A stretch of DNA of 42,638 nucleotides. Origin: Candidatus Poribacteria bacterium. Lineage in GTDB: Bacteria; Poribacteria; WGA-4E; WGA-3G. Numbering within the stretch: the first letter of the stretch is position 1; every line of letters starts with the position of its first letter. Both the position numbers and the translations under genes were made by a program. This document shows, in pieces, positions 1 to 9,014 of this stretch. The DNA lies in contig JAJEAG010000066.1 in assembly GCA_022824265.1 (NCBI GenBank), positions 1 to 42,638 on the forward strand. The letters run 5' to 3'. The notes under the pieces are model-generated. The model worked only from the letters and a program-made list of their open reading frames with translations. It was not told the origin of the DNA and searched no databases.

Positions 1-198
1 AGAGTTGAACCCGATTGAAAGACTTTGGCAAGACATCAAGTCAAAGTTGTTTTGCCAGGTGTATGAAACCCTTGAGGACATGCAGACAAAAGTGTCAGAG
101 ATACTTCGAACTTATTCCAACACTATGATTGCTAAACTTACGGGTTCCCATATTTTGTAAAAACCGCTAATGACATGTAATCTATTAAAAATGGTATA
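1..198 (+). mobile_element. Right end of an IS630-family insertion sequence (partial)
   Basis: The window opens inside a transposase reading frame that stops at 160. About 30 bases further on lies TGGTATA (192-198), whose reverse complement starts TATACCATTTTTAATA. This closely matches the terminal repeats of the MITE at 32810-32938, so 198 is the likely outer end including a TA target dinucleotide, as expected for IS630/Tc1-type elements. The left part lies outside the window. Confidence 0.65.
2..160 (+). CDS. IS630-family transposase, C-terminal fragment
   Basis: The frame beginning at base 2 is open for 52 residues and ends at TAA 158-160. It begins with ELNPIERLWQDIKSK. The L-N-P-I-E-R-L-W block is the hallmark of the third acidic position (the E) of the DDE catalytic triad in IS630/DDE_3 transposases. 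The remaining residues form the short helical C-terminus usual for the family. The 5' part lies outside the window, so I cannot say whether the gene is intact. It would cut and join element ends at TA dinucleotides. Confidence 0.75.
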   Translation, partial: ELNPIERLWQDIKSKLFCQVYETLEDMQTKVSEILRTYSNTMIAKLTGSHIL

Positions 199-762
199 AG
201 ATCTAGATTTTTCAGCGATATTTCCAATAAAAACATCTAAAAAGCAGTGATTTCTAACAAAATATAGAAAAACAAGAGTGTTTACCAGACACAATTCACA
301 CCTGTTCGGAAGTCCAAACAAGATAAAACTGTCCAAACTATAGTATCAATTACATGAATTGAGATATTCTAAGAGCGAAGTAAGAATCTCTGATGAAACA
401 GAAACGCAGAAGTATAATATATGCAAAATCAACAATTATCTTGAAGTGCGTTGATTCCACGAAAACAAGTTTTTTAAATTTACACTTATATGCTGAATAA
501 AACAGAACTAAAATGGAGCAAAAAAAATGTGAAATTCGCGTCACATTCCTTTCCCTGACTGAATTCTTAACGTCACTTGTGACGTGCAAAAGTCACAATT
601 TATAGCACATACAGATATACAGTGTAACGGCAAATTAACAGGTATAGATTACGCTTCTCTCTGCCTAACTTATGAGAGATTATATTTAATTGTGAAAATA
701 TGTCAGGAAAACTTTAACAAAATAGACCTGTACATCTACAGCCTGTACATCTACAGTTAATT
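161..762. other. AT-rich intergenic region with a 15-bp tandem repeat
   Basis: No convincing gene is seen. Apart from the IS630 end (to 198), the stretch is AT-rich, and its minus-strand open frames have low-complexity, unlikely translations. The only structure noted is a perfect 15-base direct tandem repeat (CCTGTACATCTACAG twice, 727-741 and 742-756) immediately before the rplM promoter. Confidence 0.5.
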
Positions 763-791
763 TTGACAAGAGACACAATTTATAGTATAAT
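763..791 (+). promoter_or_regulatory. Consensus sigma70 promoter for rplM-rpsI-purA
   Basis: TTGACA at 763-768 and TATAAT at 786-791 are both exact consensus hexamers separated by exactly 17 bases. Transcription would start near 798, giving a leader of about 59 nt before rplM. No clear L13-leader fold was recognised. Confidence 0.85.
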
Positions 792-856
792 ACAATTAAG
801 TATTTGAGGAAATCCTATATTGAAACCGAAGTAATAATAGAAAAGGTTTAAGTATT

Positions 857-1294
857 ATGGTATTGAAAACGAAAACATATTTTCCTAAATCCGATAAAAA
901 TATAAAATGGTACGTCGTAGATGCAGAGGGACAAGTGCTCGGACGATTAGCATCGCGAATTGCCCAGGTGTTGAGAGGGAAACATGATCCTGGTTTTACC
1001 CCACACGCGGATTTAGGGTATCGTGTTGCTGTGGTAAACGCCGAAAAGGTCGTTGTCACTGGCAATAAGGCAGAACAGAAAACATACTTCCGTCATAGCG
1101 GTTATCCTGGCGGTGATAGATACCGCACATACAATGAACAGATGGAACGTAACCCTGAATTTATTATAACTTCCGCTGTTAAAGGGATGATTCCCAAAAA
1201 TAGTCTTGGGGCAAAATTGATGAAGGGTTTGAAGGTTTACTCTGGACCGAACCATCCGCACCAAGCACAGGAACCGGAAGTATTAACATTTTAA
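857..1294 (+). CDS. rplM: 50S ribosomal protein L13
   Basis: The 145-residue product has the usual length and pattern of bacterial L13: [16 protein letters not shown] near residues 18-33, RGKHDP near 40, [13 protein letters not shown] near 60, the [10 protein letters not shown] block near 77, and the C-terminal [20 protein letters not shown] and GPNHPHQAQ blocks. L13 is an early-assembly protein of the large subunit that binds 23S rRNA. It is the first gene of an rplM-rpsI-purA run, 14 bases ahead of rpsI, an order (L13-S9) conserved in most bacteria. The Shine-Dalgarno (AAGG) is weak, but the promoter is perfect. Confidence 0.97.
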   Translation: MVLKTKTYFPKSDKNIKWYVVDAEGQVLGRLASRIAQVLRGKHDPGFTPHADLGYRVAVVNAEKVVVTGNKAEQKTYFRHSGYPGGDRYRTYNEQMERNPEFIITSAVKGMIPKNSLGAKLMKGLKVYSGPNHPHQAQEPEVLTF

Positions 1295-1308
1295 TTGTTG
1301 AGGAGTAT

Positions 1309-1704
1309 ATGGCTATAGAACAGTATTGGGGAACCGGTAGACGTAAAACCTCTGTTGCGCGTGTTCGCATTATCCCCGGTGGTGAAGGTAGTATCACTGT
1401 AAATAAAAAACCGATAGAAGAATATTTTGACCGTTCAGACCACGTTCAGGTAGCGCGTCGTCCTATGGAACACGTTGAGCGAGTCGGTGAGTTCGCTGTC
1501 CATGTGAATGTCCGCGGTGGTGGTAATACAGGTCAAGCAGGGGCTATCTCACACGGTCTTGCTCGGGCACTCGTTAAAGCAGATGAATCGCTGAAGTCTA
1601 CATTGAAAAAAGGTGGATTTTTAACCCGTGATTCACGGATGGTAGAACGTAAAAAGTACGGACGGAAAGGCGCACGGGCGCGTTTCCAATTTTCCAAACG
1701 TTAA
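1309..1704 (+). CDS. rpsI: 30S ribosomal protein S9
   Basis: The 131-residue product starts [19 protein letters not shown], the S9 N-terminal signature, contains [19 protein letters not shown] around residues 67-85, and ends in RFQFSKR. The invariant C-terminal SKR tail reaches the P-site tRNA on the small subunit. GAGGAG lies just upstream of the ATG. It directly follows rplM and is probably cotranscribed with it. Confidence 0.97.
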   Translation: MAIEQYWGTGRRKTSVARVRIIPGGEGSITVNKKPIEEYFDRSDHVQVARRPMEHVERVGEFAVHVNVRGGGNTGQAGAISHGLARALVKADESLKSTLKKGGFLTRDSRMVERKKYGRKGARARFQFSKR

Positions 1705-1733
1705 TCTTTTCAAGTGTACAGTTCAGGTAATAG

Positions 1734-3047
<1,314 letters not shown>

Positions 3048-3052
3048 TATTG

Positions 3053-3074
3053 ATACCCAATTCCCATTGGGTAT
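3053..3074 (+). terminator. Hairpin after purA
   Basis: A perfect 9-bp stem (ATACCCAAT at 3053-3061, ATTGGGTAT at 3066-3074) with a TCCC loop begins six bases after the purA stop. It is followed by GTATTTTAC, a short T-rich run. Stem GC content is modest, so termination may be partial. Confidence 0.6.
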
Positions 3075-3162
3075 GTATTTTACAAATATTTTTATCAAAC
3101 GTTCCGTTCAAGCCAATGCTTTAGTTTTGGGATGTCCAACGGCTAACGTCTTCATTTTTTAG

Positions 3163-3190
3163 TTGACTTTTTTTGTGGTTGTGGTATCAT
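3163..3190 (+). promoter_or_regulatory. Promoter within the IS left end, reading into tnpB
   Basis: TTGACT at 3163-3168 and TATCAT at 3185-3190 are separated by 16 bases. The same TTGACT motif with a TATTTT box occurs at the equivalent place in the minus-strand copy at 10068-10607. This supports a conserved tnpB promoter. Confidence 0.55.
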
Positions 3191-3280
3191 ATATCCTGCG
3201 TTACAGCGGTGGATTCTACCTCTCGCTTGAGAGTGCCACCGCACCCATTGGAGTTGACACTGTAATGCCAAGGATATGTA

Positions 3281-4431
3281 ATGCGCACCTATAGATACAA
3301 GATACAAAACCATAAGCGTAATCGTCATCTGCAAAAAGACTTGCATGTCATTGCGCATGTCCATTTTGTTGCGTTGTGACAACGACACTACAGGATATAT
3401 GGACAATGCGAAAGCTATAAGCGACCGAGTGCGTTTGTGATGATCAAACATCTGACGAAACTGAAACGACTTGATAAATACTCGCACTGACTATTCCCTA
3501 TTCTTGGGTGTTGCAAGAGTGTATCCAACGTATAGATAGGGGCTGGCAGAACTTCTTTGCTAAACGAGCGAAACGTTCGCCAAAATTCAGAAGTCGACAC
3601 AAATACAAATCCATGACGTTTGATGGTAGCCAAGTCAAAATAGAAACCATTGACAAGACACATGGATGTCCGGTTGCGAAAATCCGTATCAATAGAAGAT
3701 GGTATCGCTTCTGATATAGTAGACCGATTGAAGGTCCTATCAAACGAGTTACCGTCAAGAAAGACGTAGTAGGCGATTGGTATATCACGTTCACAACAGA
3801 TGAAAAAGGACTTGAACCCGCACCTAAGACTGGTAAGACAGCAGGGTTTGACTTCGGGCTCAAGGACTTGCTTATCTGTTCGGATGGCACGAAATATCAA
3901 TCGCCAGAGTTCTATAAATCTGCTTCTAAACGGATCAAGCGTGCAAGTCATGCGTTGTCTCGGAAGCAGAAAGGCAGTAACAATCGCAACCGCGCAAGAA
4001 AAGATTTGGCACGTGTGCATCTGAAAATCAATAGACAACGCGAAGACCATCATTGGAAACTCGCACTTAAACTTGTCCGAAACTTTGATGTCTGCTACTT
4101 TGAAGACCTGAACCTTGAAGGCATGAAACGACTTTGGGGTAGAAGGGTGTCCGATTACGCATTCGGAGACTTCATCCAGAAAATCAAGTGGCAAGCACAA
4201 AAACGAAGCAAGCACGTTGTTCAGATAAACAGATGGATACCGACAAGTAAAGTGTGCCATGCCTATGGTCAAACTCAGATGTTCTTTGATTTGAATATCC
4301 GTGAGTGGTATTGCTATAACTGTAAAATCTTTCATGATCGTGATATAAACGCTGCTATAAACATTCATAAGGTTGGGGCATCAACCTTTTCAGGAGAAGA
4401 CGTAACACCTGCTTCGGCAGGTTGTCTTTGA
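3281..4431 (+). pseudogene. tnpB: RNA-guided nuclease TnpB (OrfB), degenerate
   Basis: Reading from ATG 3281 gives a TnpB N-terminus (MRTYRYKIQNHKRNRHL). The frame is broken by TGA at 3377-3379 and 3488-3490, a frameshift between 3490 and 3508, and TGA at 3712-3714. From 3715 it is open to the stop at 4429-4431. The RuvC-like core survives: Asp in GFDFGLKDLL, Glu in YFEDLNLEGM and Asp in FHDRDINAAINI. The zinc ribbon is damaged, because the first pair reads CHAY instead of C-x2-C while the second pair, CYNC, is kept. TnpB is an element-encoded, omega-RNA-guided DNA nuclease. This copy should be inactive. The long minus-strand frame over it is a shadow. Confidence 0.88.
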
Positions 4432-4481
4432 TGATAGAAGAATCTCAGGCATTTAGGCTTGGGAGTATGTCAAACTTTAAC

Positions 4482-4510
4482 TTGACATTTACCCAAAAAC
4501 GTTGTATCAT
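4482..4510 (+). promoter_or_regulatory. tRNA promoter
   Basis: TTGACA (4482-4487) and TATCAT (4505-4510) with a 17-base spacer lie 16 bases before tRNA-Lys and just outside the IS right end at 4473. Confidence 0.75.
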
Positions 4511-4526
4511 TATATTTTGTGAATTT

Positions 4527-4599
4527 GAGCCGTTAGCTCAGCAGGTAGAGCATCTGACTTTTAATCAGGTGGTCACAGGTTCGATTCCTGTACGGCTCA
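4527..4599 (+). tRNA. tRNA-Lys (anticodon TTT)
   Basis: A complete cloverleaf is seen: acceptor GAGCCGT pairs with ACGGCTC (4592-4598), D stem GCTC/GAGC, anticodon stem TCTGA/TCAGG around loop CTTTTAA with anticodon TTT at 4560-4562, and T arm ACAGG TTCGATT CCTGT. The discriminator is A. No CCA is encoded. It is cotranscribed with the tRNA-Glu 11 bases downstream. Confidence 0.95.
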
Positions 4600-4610
4600 C
4601 CTAACTATGC

Positions 4611-4685
4611 GCCCCCGTCGTCTAGCCTGGCCAAGGACACCGCCCTTTCACGGCGGCGACACGAGTTCAAATCTCGTCGGGGGTA
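4611..4685 (+). tRNA. tRNA-Glu (anticodon TTC)
   Basis: Acceptor GCCCCCG pairs with CGGGGGT (4678-4684), the first pair being G-T. The anticodon arm CCGCC CTTTCAC GGCGG carries TTC, and the T arm is CGAG TTCAAAT CTCG. The anticodon arm is the typical bacterial tRNA-Glu form. No CCA is encoded. Confidence 0.93.
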
Positions 4686-4692
4686 TTATACC

Positions 4693-4737
4693 AAAACAGA
4701 CCTAATCCGTATCTTATGGGTTGGGTCTGTTTGTTTT
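4693..4737 (+). terminator. Rho-independent terminator of the tRNA pair
   Basis: AAACAGACC (4694-4702) pairs with GGTCTGTTT (4724-4732), extended inward by G-T pairs. The sequence GTTTT follows. It lies 8 bases after tRNA-Glu. Confidence 0.75.
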
Positions 4738-4752
4738 CAATCATGTCTATTT

Positions 4753-4888
4753 TATTGTAGAATCCATAAATTATTTACACACTACGGTAGGTTCTATTTC
4801 CTAACCGAACCGGTGTTTACTCAATCTCATAGATGTGGTTAGAAAACCGAACTACCAAAGTGTCCAAGTAATTACGAATTTTACTATA
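4753..4888. repeat. MITE-1 family copy (TATAGTRAAATYC ends)
   Basis: The left end TATTGTAGAATCC and the right end GAATTTTACTATA are imperfect inverted repeats. Inside are a hairpin built on GGTAGGTT...AACCGAACC and a second half ending CTACCAAAGTGTCCAAGTAA. The same ends and internal order recur at 38233-38357 and 33174-33418, and one half recurs at 40905-40961. Confidence 0.7.
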
Positions 4889-5227
4889 ATCTGCAAATTC
4901 AACAATTGCGCGAAGTAAAGCTGCTCTGGGGTTCTTTGGATCAGATTCAAGAAATCTATCTGTTAAATCACGAGACTTTGGTAGCATCTCGATTGGAAAC
5001 CGCCAAAAATAGTTATGAATTCAAAGTCAGGATGGAAGTGTAGTCTCCATTCGTGCCCCCTTCCTCAATCTTTCTCTGAGATATTCAAGTATATTATCCT
5101 GTGTTTCATCATCCAGTTCCCAATCACCTTTTCCGTAAGCAAGTCCTTTGTTTGGTAATGAGTTGATAAAAGTATACCAGAAATCTGTGGAGTCGTACTT
5201 TTCACCCACTATGGTCCAATTCCTCAC
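4817..5227 (-). pseudogene. Broken gene of unknown function
   Basis: A 66-residue minus-strand frame (5227 to 5027, GTG start) has protein-like composition (VGEKYDSTDFWYTFINSLPN..., ending METTLPS). After its stop, two other frames continue with equally protein-like sequence: FHPDFEFITIFGGFQS, then FWRFPIEMLPKSRDLTDRFL and FLESDPKNPRAALLRAIVEF. The last frame runs into the MITE at 4888 and stops at 4817-4819 inside it. The simplest reading is a gene with two frameshifts whose 3' end was replaced by the MITE. I do not recognise the family. Confidence 0.4.
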
Positions 5228-5541
5228 ATCGGGTTTTTTATACCCGCCAAATCATTAAGGTGTTTCTGTAACCCATAAGCAATAGTAACGTTAAAAATAT
5301 AATAGGGTTGGGATTTTATGCGCAAACACTTTGTTTCCTTAACATATACCCATTGTTAGTTAGTATCCACATTTGTGGTTTTACTGCGCAAGAATCCTAA
5401 CAGTCCGAACGGTTTATTATTTTTTGGACTTTTTTGGGTAGGTTAGTTTTAACCGTTCGGCCCCCTTTTTATATCTTAATTAAATATAAGAAAAATTGAA
5501 AACGACGATGCAATTGCAGATTTATTAAAGGAGACTTACTT
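5228..5541. other. Intergenic region with a long hairpin
   Basis: No gene is seen. A 10-bp perfect inverted repeat, CCGAACGGTT (5405-5414) and AACCGTTCGG (5451-5460), encloses 36 T-rich bases. CCCCCTTTTT follows at 5461-5470. It lies about 70 bases before the GrpE-like gene and could be a terminator or a leader attenuator for it. Confidence 0.5.
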
Positions 5542-7167
5542 ATGGCAGCGAACAGTGTATCTGGTAGTTTTCGGGGTATTGAAGTGAGTTTTAGCCAAAG
5601 TGGACCCCATATTGTCATGAGTGTATTAAACACAGGAGAAGAAGGCAGACGTTTACGCGTGATGTTTCAACAGCAACCGCTCAGTGGTCGTGTCAATTGG
5701 ACATCATTTCAATTAACAAGAATGGCACAAGATGTAGTCGTCCCACCAGAGGTAATACATTCACATAAGTTGGCATTTTATGTTGATAGTCATGAACCTA
5801 TCGCCACCTATACTGAGAAGATATTGGAAGAGTTAAAACAGATCAGTAGCAGTAATCAAGAGGAAAAGCCTGAACCATCATCGGAACCTGCAGCTGAAAA
5901 CCAGACACTTGAAACACCTAATGTTGTTGAAGAAATTGATGACACAGAGAATCAACAACAGCAAGGAATTGATGATGTTAACTCAGCAACAGAAAATAAT
6001 TCCTCAATTCCACAACACATGGATGACGTTGTATCAGAAGAAGTACAAGAGAGTGAACATGAAAATGCTTATCCTGAAATGGATGTTGCTGCGAATGTAG
6101 AAGTTGAAATCTCTGATAACAATGTAGACATTGATGTGAACCATACTTCAAAACATGATACAGAACAGGACGATGTTGATAAAGAACATCCTGAAGGTTC
6201 TGATATACCAAAACGCAGGTCGCAATATATTGGAGACTTTCTACCAGATGTAAGTACTGAGCTTAGGTTTAAGATTAAAGTTCCTACGATGCCAAAAAGT
6301 GCTACCAAGAAACAAACGAATTTTATACCACCACGTGCTTCTGTTTCCTCAAACGGTAAAAACAAGAAAAATGGTGTCTTTGCCCAATTAGCAGGAGCAA
6401 TGGGGATTAGTTCTCATAACAAGAAAAAGCAATACTATCTTGAGCAAAACAAACATATACATGAGAAATTTCATGCAAATTTGGAAAAACTGGAATCGGA
6501 TTACAATACGGGTTCCGGTATACCACTTGACAATTGGGACCTTGACTCGTTAGATGAACAACAAACTGCCATTCTGCTTCTGAACCTCATGGTGAACGAG
6601 ATAAGTGAATGGCAAAAGGATGCAAAAAAGAACAGTAAGACTAAAGAAACTCTGGCTGAGGATCTTAAGAAGATTGAAGACGATTTGAAGCAAACTCTTA
6701 AACAGACAAGGGGTATAGATGCCCCCGCTCCAACTCTTTTTCCAGATAGGACTGCCTCATCTGACAAAGACCTTGAACATATCCAGAAAGACTGTGATAG
6801 TTATCTCAACCGTTTTTCTGAAAAGTTGGCATTACTTGAACAGAAACATGCAGAAAAAGTTAGAGTTTCTGTTTTTAAAAAGTTTTTACTTGAATTCGTT
6901 AGAGATGAACTATTTCCAACCGTGGCTAAGTACAGTTCACTTAAGTCTGTCCAAACAAGATTAAATTGGTTCCTTAGTTTAGTGGATTACGAATTGATAC
7001 CTATAGAACCAGGTAAAACAAAGTTTTCCCCTAATATCCATGAGGCTAAAGAAAAACGAAGCAGCGAATATGAATCCGATACGATTGTTGAAGTCATTTC
7101 ACCGGGTATACAATTAAAAGGTGGAGAACGGACAATCCAAAACGCTGTCGTGGTTCAAGCGGAGTAA
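5542..7167 (+). CDS. Acidic multidomain protein with a GrpE-like C-terminal domain
   Basis: The 541-residue product has three parts. Residues 1-95 look like a compact domain (GSFRGIEVSFSQSGPHIVMS...) that I do not recognise. Residues 96-230 are an acidic, low-complexity, probably disordered linker rich in E, D, N, Q and S. After a basic patch (to about 290) the rest is helical. The end resembles the GrpE nucleotide-exchange factor: helices around LLEFVRDELFPTVAKYSS, then LIPIEPGKTKFSPNIHEA (His500-Glu-Ala, compare the GrpE F-x-P-x-x-H-E-A block), then the beta-rich DTIVEVISPGIQL...AVVVQ. GrpE drives ADP release from DnaK. Here the module is fused to unrelated sequence, so a dedicated Hsp70 partner is possible but not seen in the window. 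The start has GGAG about 10 bases upstream. Confidence 0.7.
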   Translation: MAANSVSGSFRGIEVSFSQSGPHIVMSVLNTGEEGRRLRVMFQQQPLSGRVNWTSFQLTRMAQDVVVPPEVIHSHKLAFYVDSHEPIATYTEKILEELKQISSSNQEEKPEPSSEPAAENQTLETPNVVEEIDDTENQQQQGIDDVNSATENNSSIPQHMDDVVSEEVQESEHENAYPEMDVAANVEVEISDNNVDIDVNHTSKHDTEQDDVDKEHPEGSDIPKRRSQYIGDFLPDVSTELRFKIKVPTMPKSATKKQTNFIPPRASVSSNGKNKKNGVFAQLAGAMGISSHNKKKQYYLEQNKHIHEKFHANLEKLESDYNTGSGIPLDNWDLDSLDEQQTAILLLNLMVNEISEWQKDAKKNSKTKETLAEDLKKIEDDLKQTLKQTRGIDAPAPTLFPDRTASSDKDLEHIQKDCDSYLNRFSEKLALLEQKHAEKVRVSVFKKFLLEFVRDELFPTVAKYSSLKSVQTRLNWFLSLVDYELIPIEPGKTKFSPNIHEAKEKRSSEYESDTIVEVISPGIQLKGGERTIQNAVVVQAE

Positions 7168-7170
7168 CAA

Positions 7171-8190
7171 GTGGTTACTCAAGAAAAGTTACTTCATAAC
7201 ATCTCACAGATTCCACAAGTGAATATTGGGCATTTCCCTACTCCTCTTGAGGAATGCCCACGTCTATCTGAAGCACTTGGTGGTCCTCATATTTACATCA
7301 AACGCGAGGATTGTTCTGGGTTAGCCATCGGTGGCAATAAAGTTAGACAATTGACATTCACGATTGGTGACGCTGTGCATCAAGGTGCAGATACTATCGT
7401 ACACGGGGCTGCATCACAATCTAATCACTGCCGACAAGCAGCTGCAGCATGTAGTAAACTTGGTTTAAAATGCTATCTACGTCTTGCACGGGATCATAAA
7501 AGCATCGTGCAAGGTAATTTACTGTTAGACCATCTTGCGGGAGCAGATGTTGAAGTTGTGGATATCCCATTCGGACCTGAATTAGAAGAATATAAATTGA
7601 AGTTTGCTGAGAAATTAGAAGCAGATGGACTCAAACCTTATGTCGTTACTTTTCCCCGTTCAACTGCTCTTGCTGCGGTTGCATTTACGTGGTGTGTCGC
7701 TGAAATACATGAACAACAGAACCAAATTGGTATTGATGCAGATTGGATATATGCCTCATCAGTAGGTGGAACTCAAGCAGGCTTGGTTCTGGGTACAAAA
7801 GCACTCGGTATGAAACTAAAGACTTATGCATGTGCTCCGATTCTCTGGGAAGGAAAGATTGAACGGATATGTGATGCAGCCAATTCCGCTGCGGATATAT
7901 TAAATCTTGATACCCGTGTGATAGAATCAGATATCCTAAATACAGATGATTATATCGGTGAAGCTTATGGGTACTTAACTCCAGAATGTATCGCTGCCCT
8001 CAAATTGGTAGCAAGCACTGAAGGTATTTTACTTGATCCTGTCTACACTGGGAAGGCAATGGCATGCCTTATTGACCATATCAGAGAGGGAAGATTAGAT
8101 TCCAACGATACAGTCATCTTCCTGCATACTGGTGGAACTCCTGCCCTGTTCGCATATAATGAAGAATTAGTTGAAGAACATAATATATAA
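7171..8190 (+). CDS. PLP-dependent D-cysteine desulfhydrase / ACC deaminase family enzyme
   Basis: The 339-residue protein is of the fold-type II PLP family. Lys57 in IGGNKVRQL is the expected PLP Schiff-base lysine. Further landmarks are the substrate loop GAASQSNHCRQAA (about 80-92), SSVGGTQAGL (about 196-205) that grips the PLP phosphate, and the C-terminal VIFLHTGGTPALFAY. Members open D-cysteine to pyruvate, sulfide and ammonia, or deaminate aminocyclopropane carboxylate. Sequence alone does not decide between them, though D-cysteine desulfhydrase is the more general assignment. It starts at GTG, three bases after the preceding stop, suggesting translational coupling with the GrpE-like gene. 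Confidence 0.88.
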   Translation: MVTQEKLLHNISQIPQVNIGHFPTPLEECPRLSEALGGPHIYIKREDCSGLAIGGNKVRQLTFTIGDAVHQGADTIVHGAASQSNHCRQAAAACSKLGLKCYLRLARDHKSIVQGNLLLDHLAGADVEVVDIPFGPELEEYKLKFAEKLEADGLKPYVVTFPRSTALAAVAFTWCVAEIHEQQNQIGIDADWIYASSVGGTQAGLVLGTKALGMKLKTYACAPILWEGKIERICDAANSAADILNLDTRVIESDILNTDDYIGEAYGYLTPECIAALKLVASTEGILLDPVYTGKAMACLIDHIREGRLDSNDTVIFLHTGGTPALFAYNEELVEEHNI

Positions 8191-8219
8191 GTTTGTAGTC
8201 AAACAACTGTTTCACCACT

Positions 8220-9014
8220 TCAATTGTCCTTATTCCCAACCTTGTCAAAATGCACAAACTCAGAGGAATCCAATCTCACTGACTTTCCATCCTCAGAACT
8301 GATATATCCTAACCTTAATAGTGTCATTACTTCATGTGTATCAGGAATATTGAAATGTTCACGTATTTCATCTCGGTCTGATTCTTTTTCTAAAGGTGCA
8401 CTGACAAATTGCACCCCAATTCCATGTGAAGTTGCAGCAAGGAGCATATTCTGTATCAACATACCCATACTCAACCACATCCATCGAGTTCCGCCTTCAC
8501 CCGGTGGTCGTCTATTTGTATTCATCGTTACCAATACTAAAAGTGGAGAGTCGCGAACTTGTTTTGAAATATCCTTCGCAGGAATTTTACCTGCACCTAA
8601 ATGTCCCAAAATTGTCAAAGACTTCGCATGCTTTAGCAACCCTTTCAGAATGTTACCGGTTATTTTGTTTGTGCCGTCTTCAAGTAACTTTGGTAGCGTA
8701 ACATGGTCAGCAAGTAGCACACCGTCACCTCGTTCTTGCCATTCTGTTTCATTGAGACACATCCAGACACTGTTGTCGTCCAAGAACTTTGCATCCTTGA
8801 ACTGTTCAACAATTGCCTTCTCAGTCAAATTAGCAAGTACCTCTTTACCCTCTGACTTTTCAATTAAGATTAACTCCCACGGTTGTACGTTGAAAGGTGA
8901 CGGTGTCCACCGTGCTGCTTCAATTACTGAGCTTAGGTCAGATTCATCTATAGGACGATTCTCATATTCACCGCGATGACTTCGTCTTTGAGTGATTGCT
9001 TCAATTACGTCCAT
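8220..9014 (-). CDS. Nitroreductase-family flavoprotein
   Basis: The protein begins MDVIEAITQRRSHRGEYENRPI and carries ARWTPSPFNVQPWELILIE, the FMN-binding pattern of the nitroreductase superfamily (R-R-S near residues 10-12, then the S-P-x-N-x-Q-P-W block). It also has LSMGMLIQNMLLAATSHGIGVQF, the family's central helix. Such enzymes use NAD(P)H and FMN to reduce nitro groups, quinones or related substrates, and the natural substrate is not predictable. I use the ATG at 9014, preceded by AGGAG, rather than an upstream in-frame ATG at 9044. It then overlaps the kinase stop by 14 bases, indicating coupled translation. Confidence 0.88.
   Translation of the reverse strand: MDVIEAITQRRSHRGEYENRPIDESDLSSVIEAARWTPSPFNVQPWELILIEKSEGKEVLANLTEKAIVEQFKDAKFLDDNSVWMCLNETEWQERGDGVLLADHVTLPKLLEDGTNKITGNILKGLLKHAKSLTILGHLGAGKIPAKDISKQVRDSPLLVLVTMNTNRRPPGEGGTRWMWLSMGMLIQNMLLAATSHGIGVQFVSAPLEKESDRDEIREHFNIPDTHEVMTLLRLGYISSEDGKSVRLDSSEFVHFDKVGNKDN

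Larger units (their letters stand above)
3096..4473 (+). mobile_element. IS200/IS605-type element carrying a decayed tnpB (copy i)
   Basis: The left boundary is marked by TTATCAAACGTTCCG, shared with the relic at 27317 and, with small changes, with the minus-strand copy ending near 10607. A hairpin region with CCGTT paired to AACGG follows, then GGCTAACGTC. The right boundary is a hairpin (CTCAGGC ATTTAG GCTTGGGAG, 4443-4465) followed by TATGTCAA, shared with the copy ending at 27653. TTAT is the likely target. No tnpA is present, so this is a tnpB-only (IS1341-like) element. The bounds are inferred by comparing the copies. Confidence 0.75.

Noticed and set aside
112-589. Two minus-strand open frames before rplM
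   Set aside because: Low-complexity F/L/I/S/R-rich translations from AT-rich DNA, overlapping the IS630 end; no start signals.
798-856. Ribosomal-protein L13 leader RNA
   Set aside because: The leader is short and shows no convincing stem-loops resembling the known autoregulatory structure.
3377-3714. TGA recoding (three in-frame TGA in tnpB)
   Set aside because: Host genes such as nfo and the kinase end in TGA and use TGG for Trp, and a frameshift is also present, so decay is the simpler explanation.
3415-4368. 317-residue minus-strand open frame
   Set aside because: It is antisense to the decayed tnpB, whose plus-strand motifs (RuvC residues, CYNC, DRDINAAINI) are unmistakable; the minus-strand translation has no recognisable domain.
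4422-4604. 60-residue plus-strand open frame
   Set aside because: It covers the IS right end, the tRNA promoter and tRNA-Lys.
8224-8979. 251-residue plus-strand open frame
   Set aside because: Shadow of the nitroreductase gene on the other strand; Ser/Pro/Thr-rich translation typical of an antisense frame.
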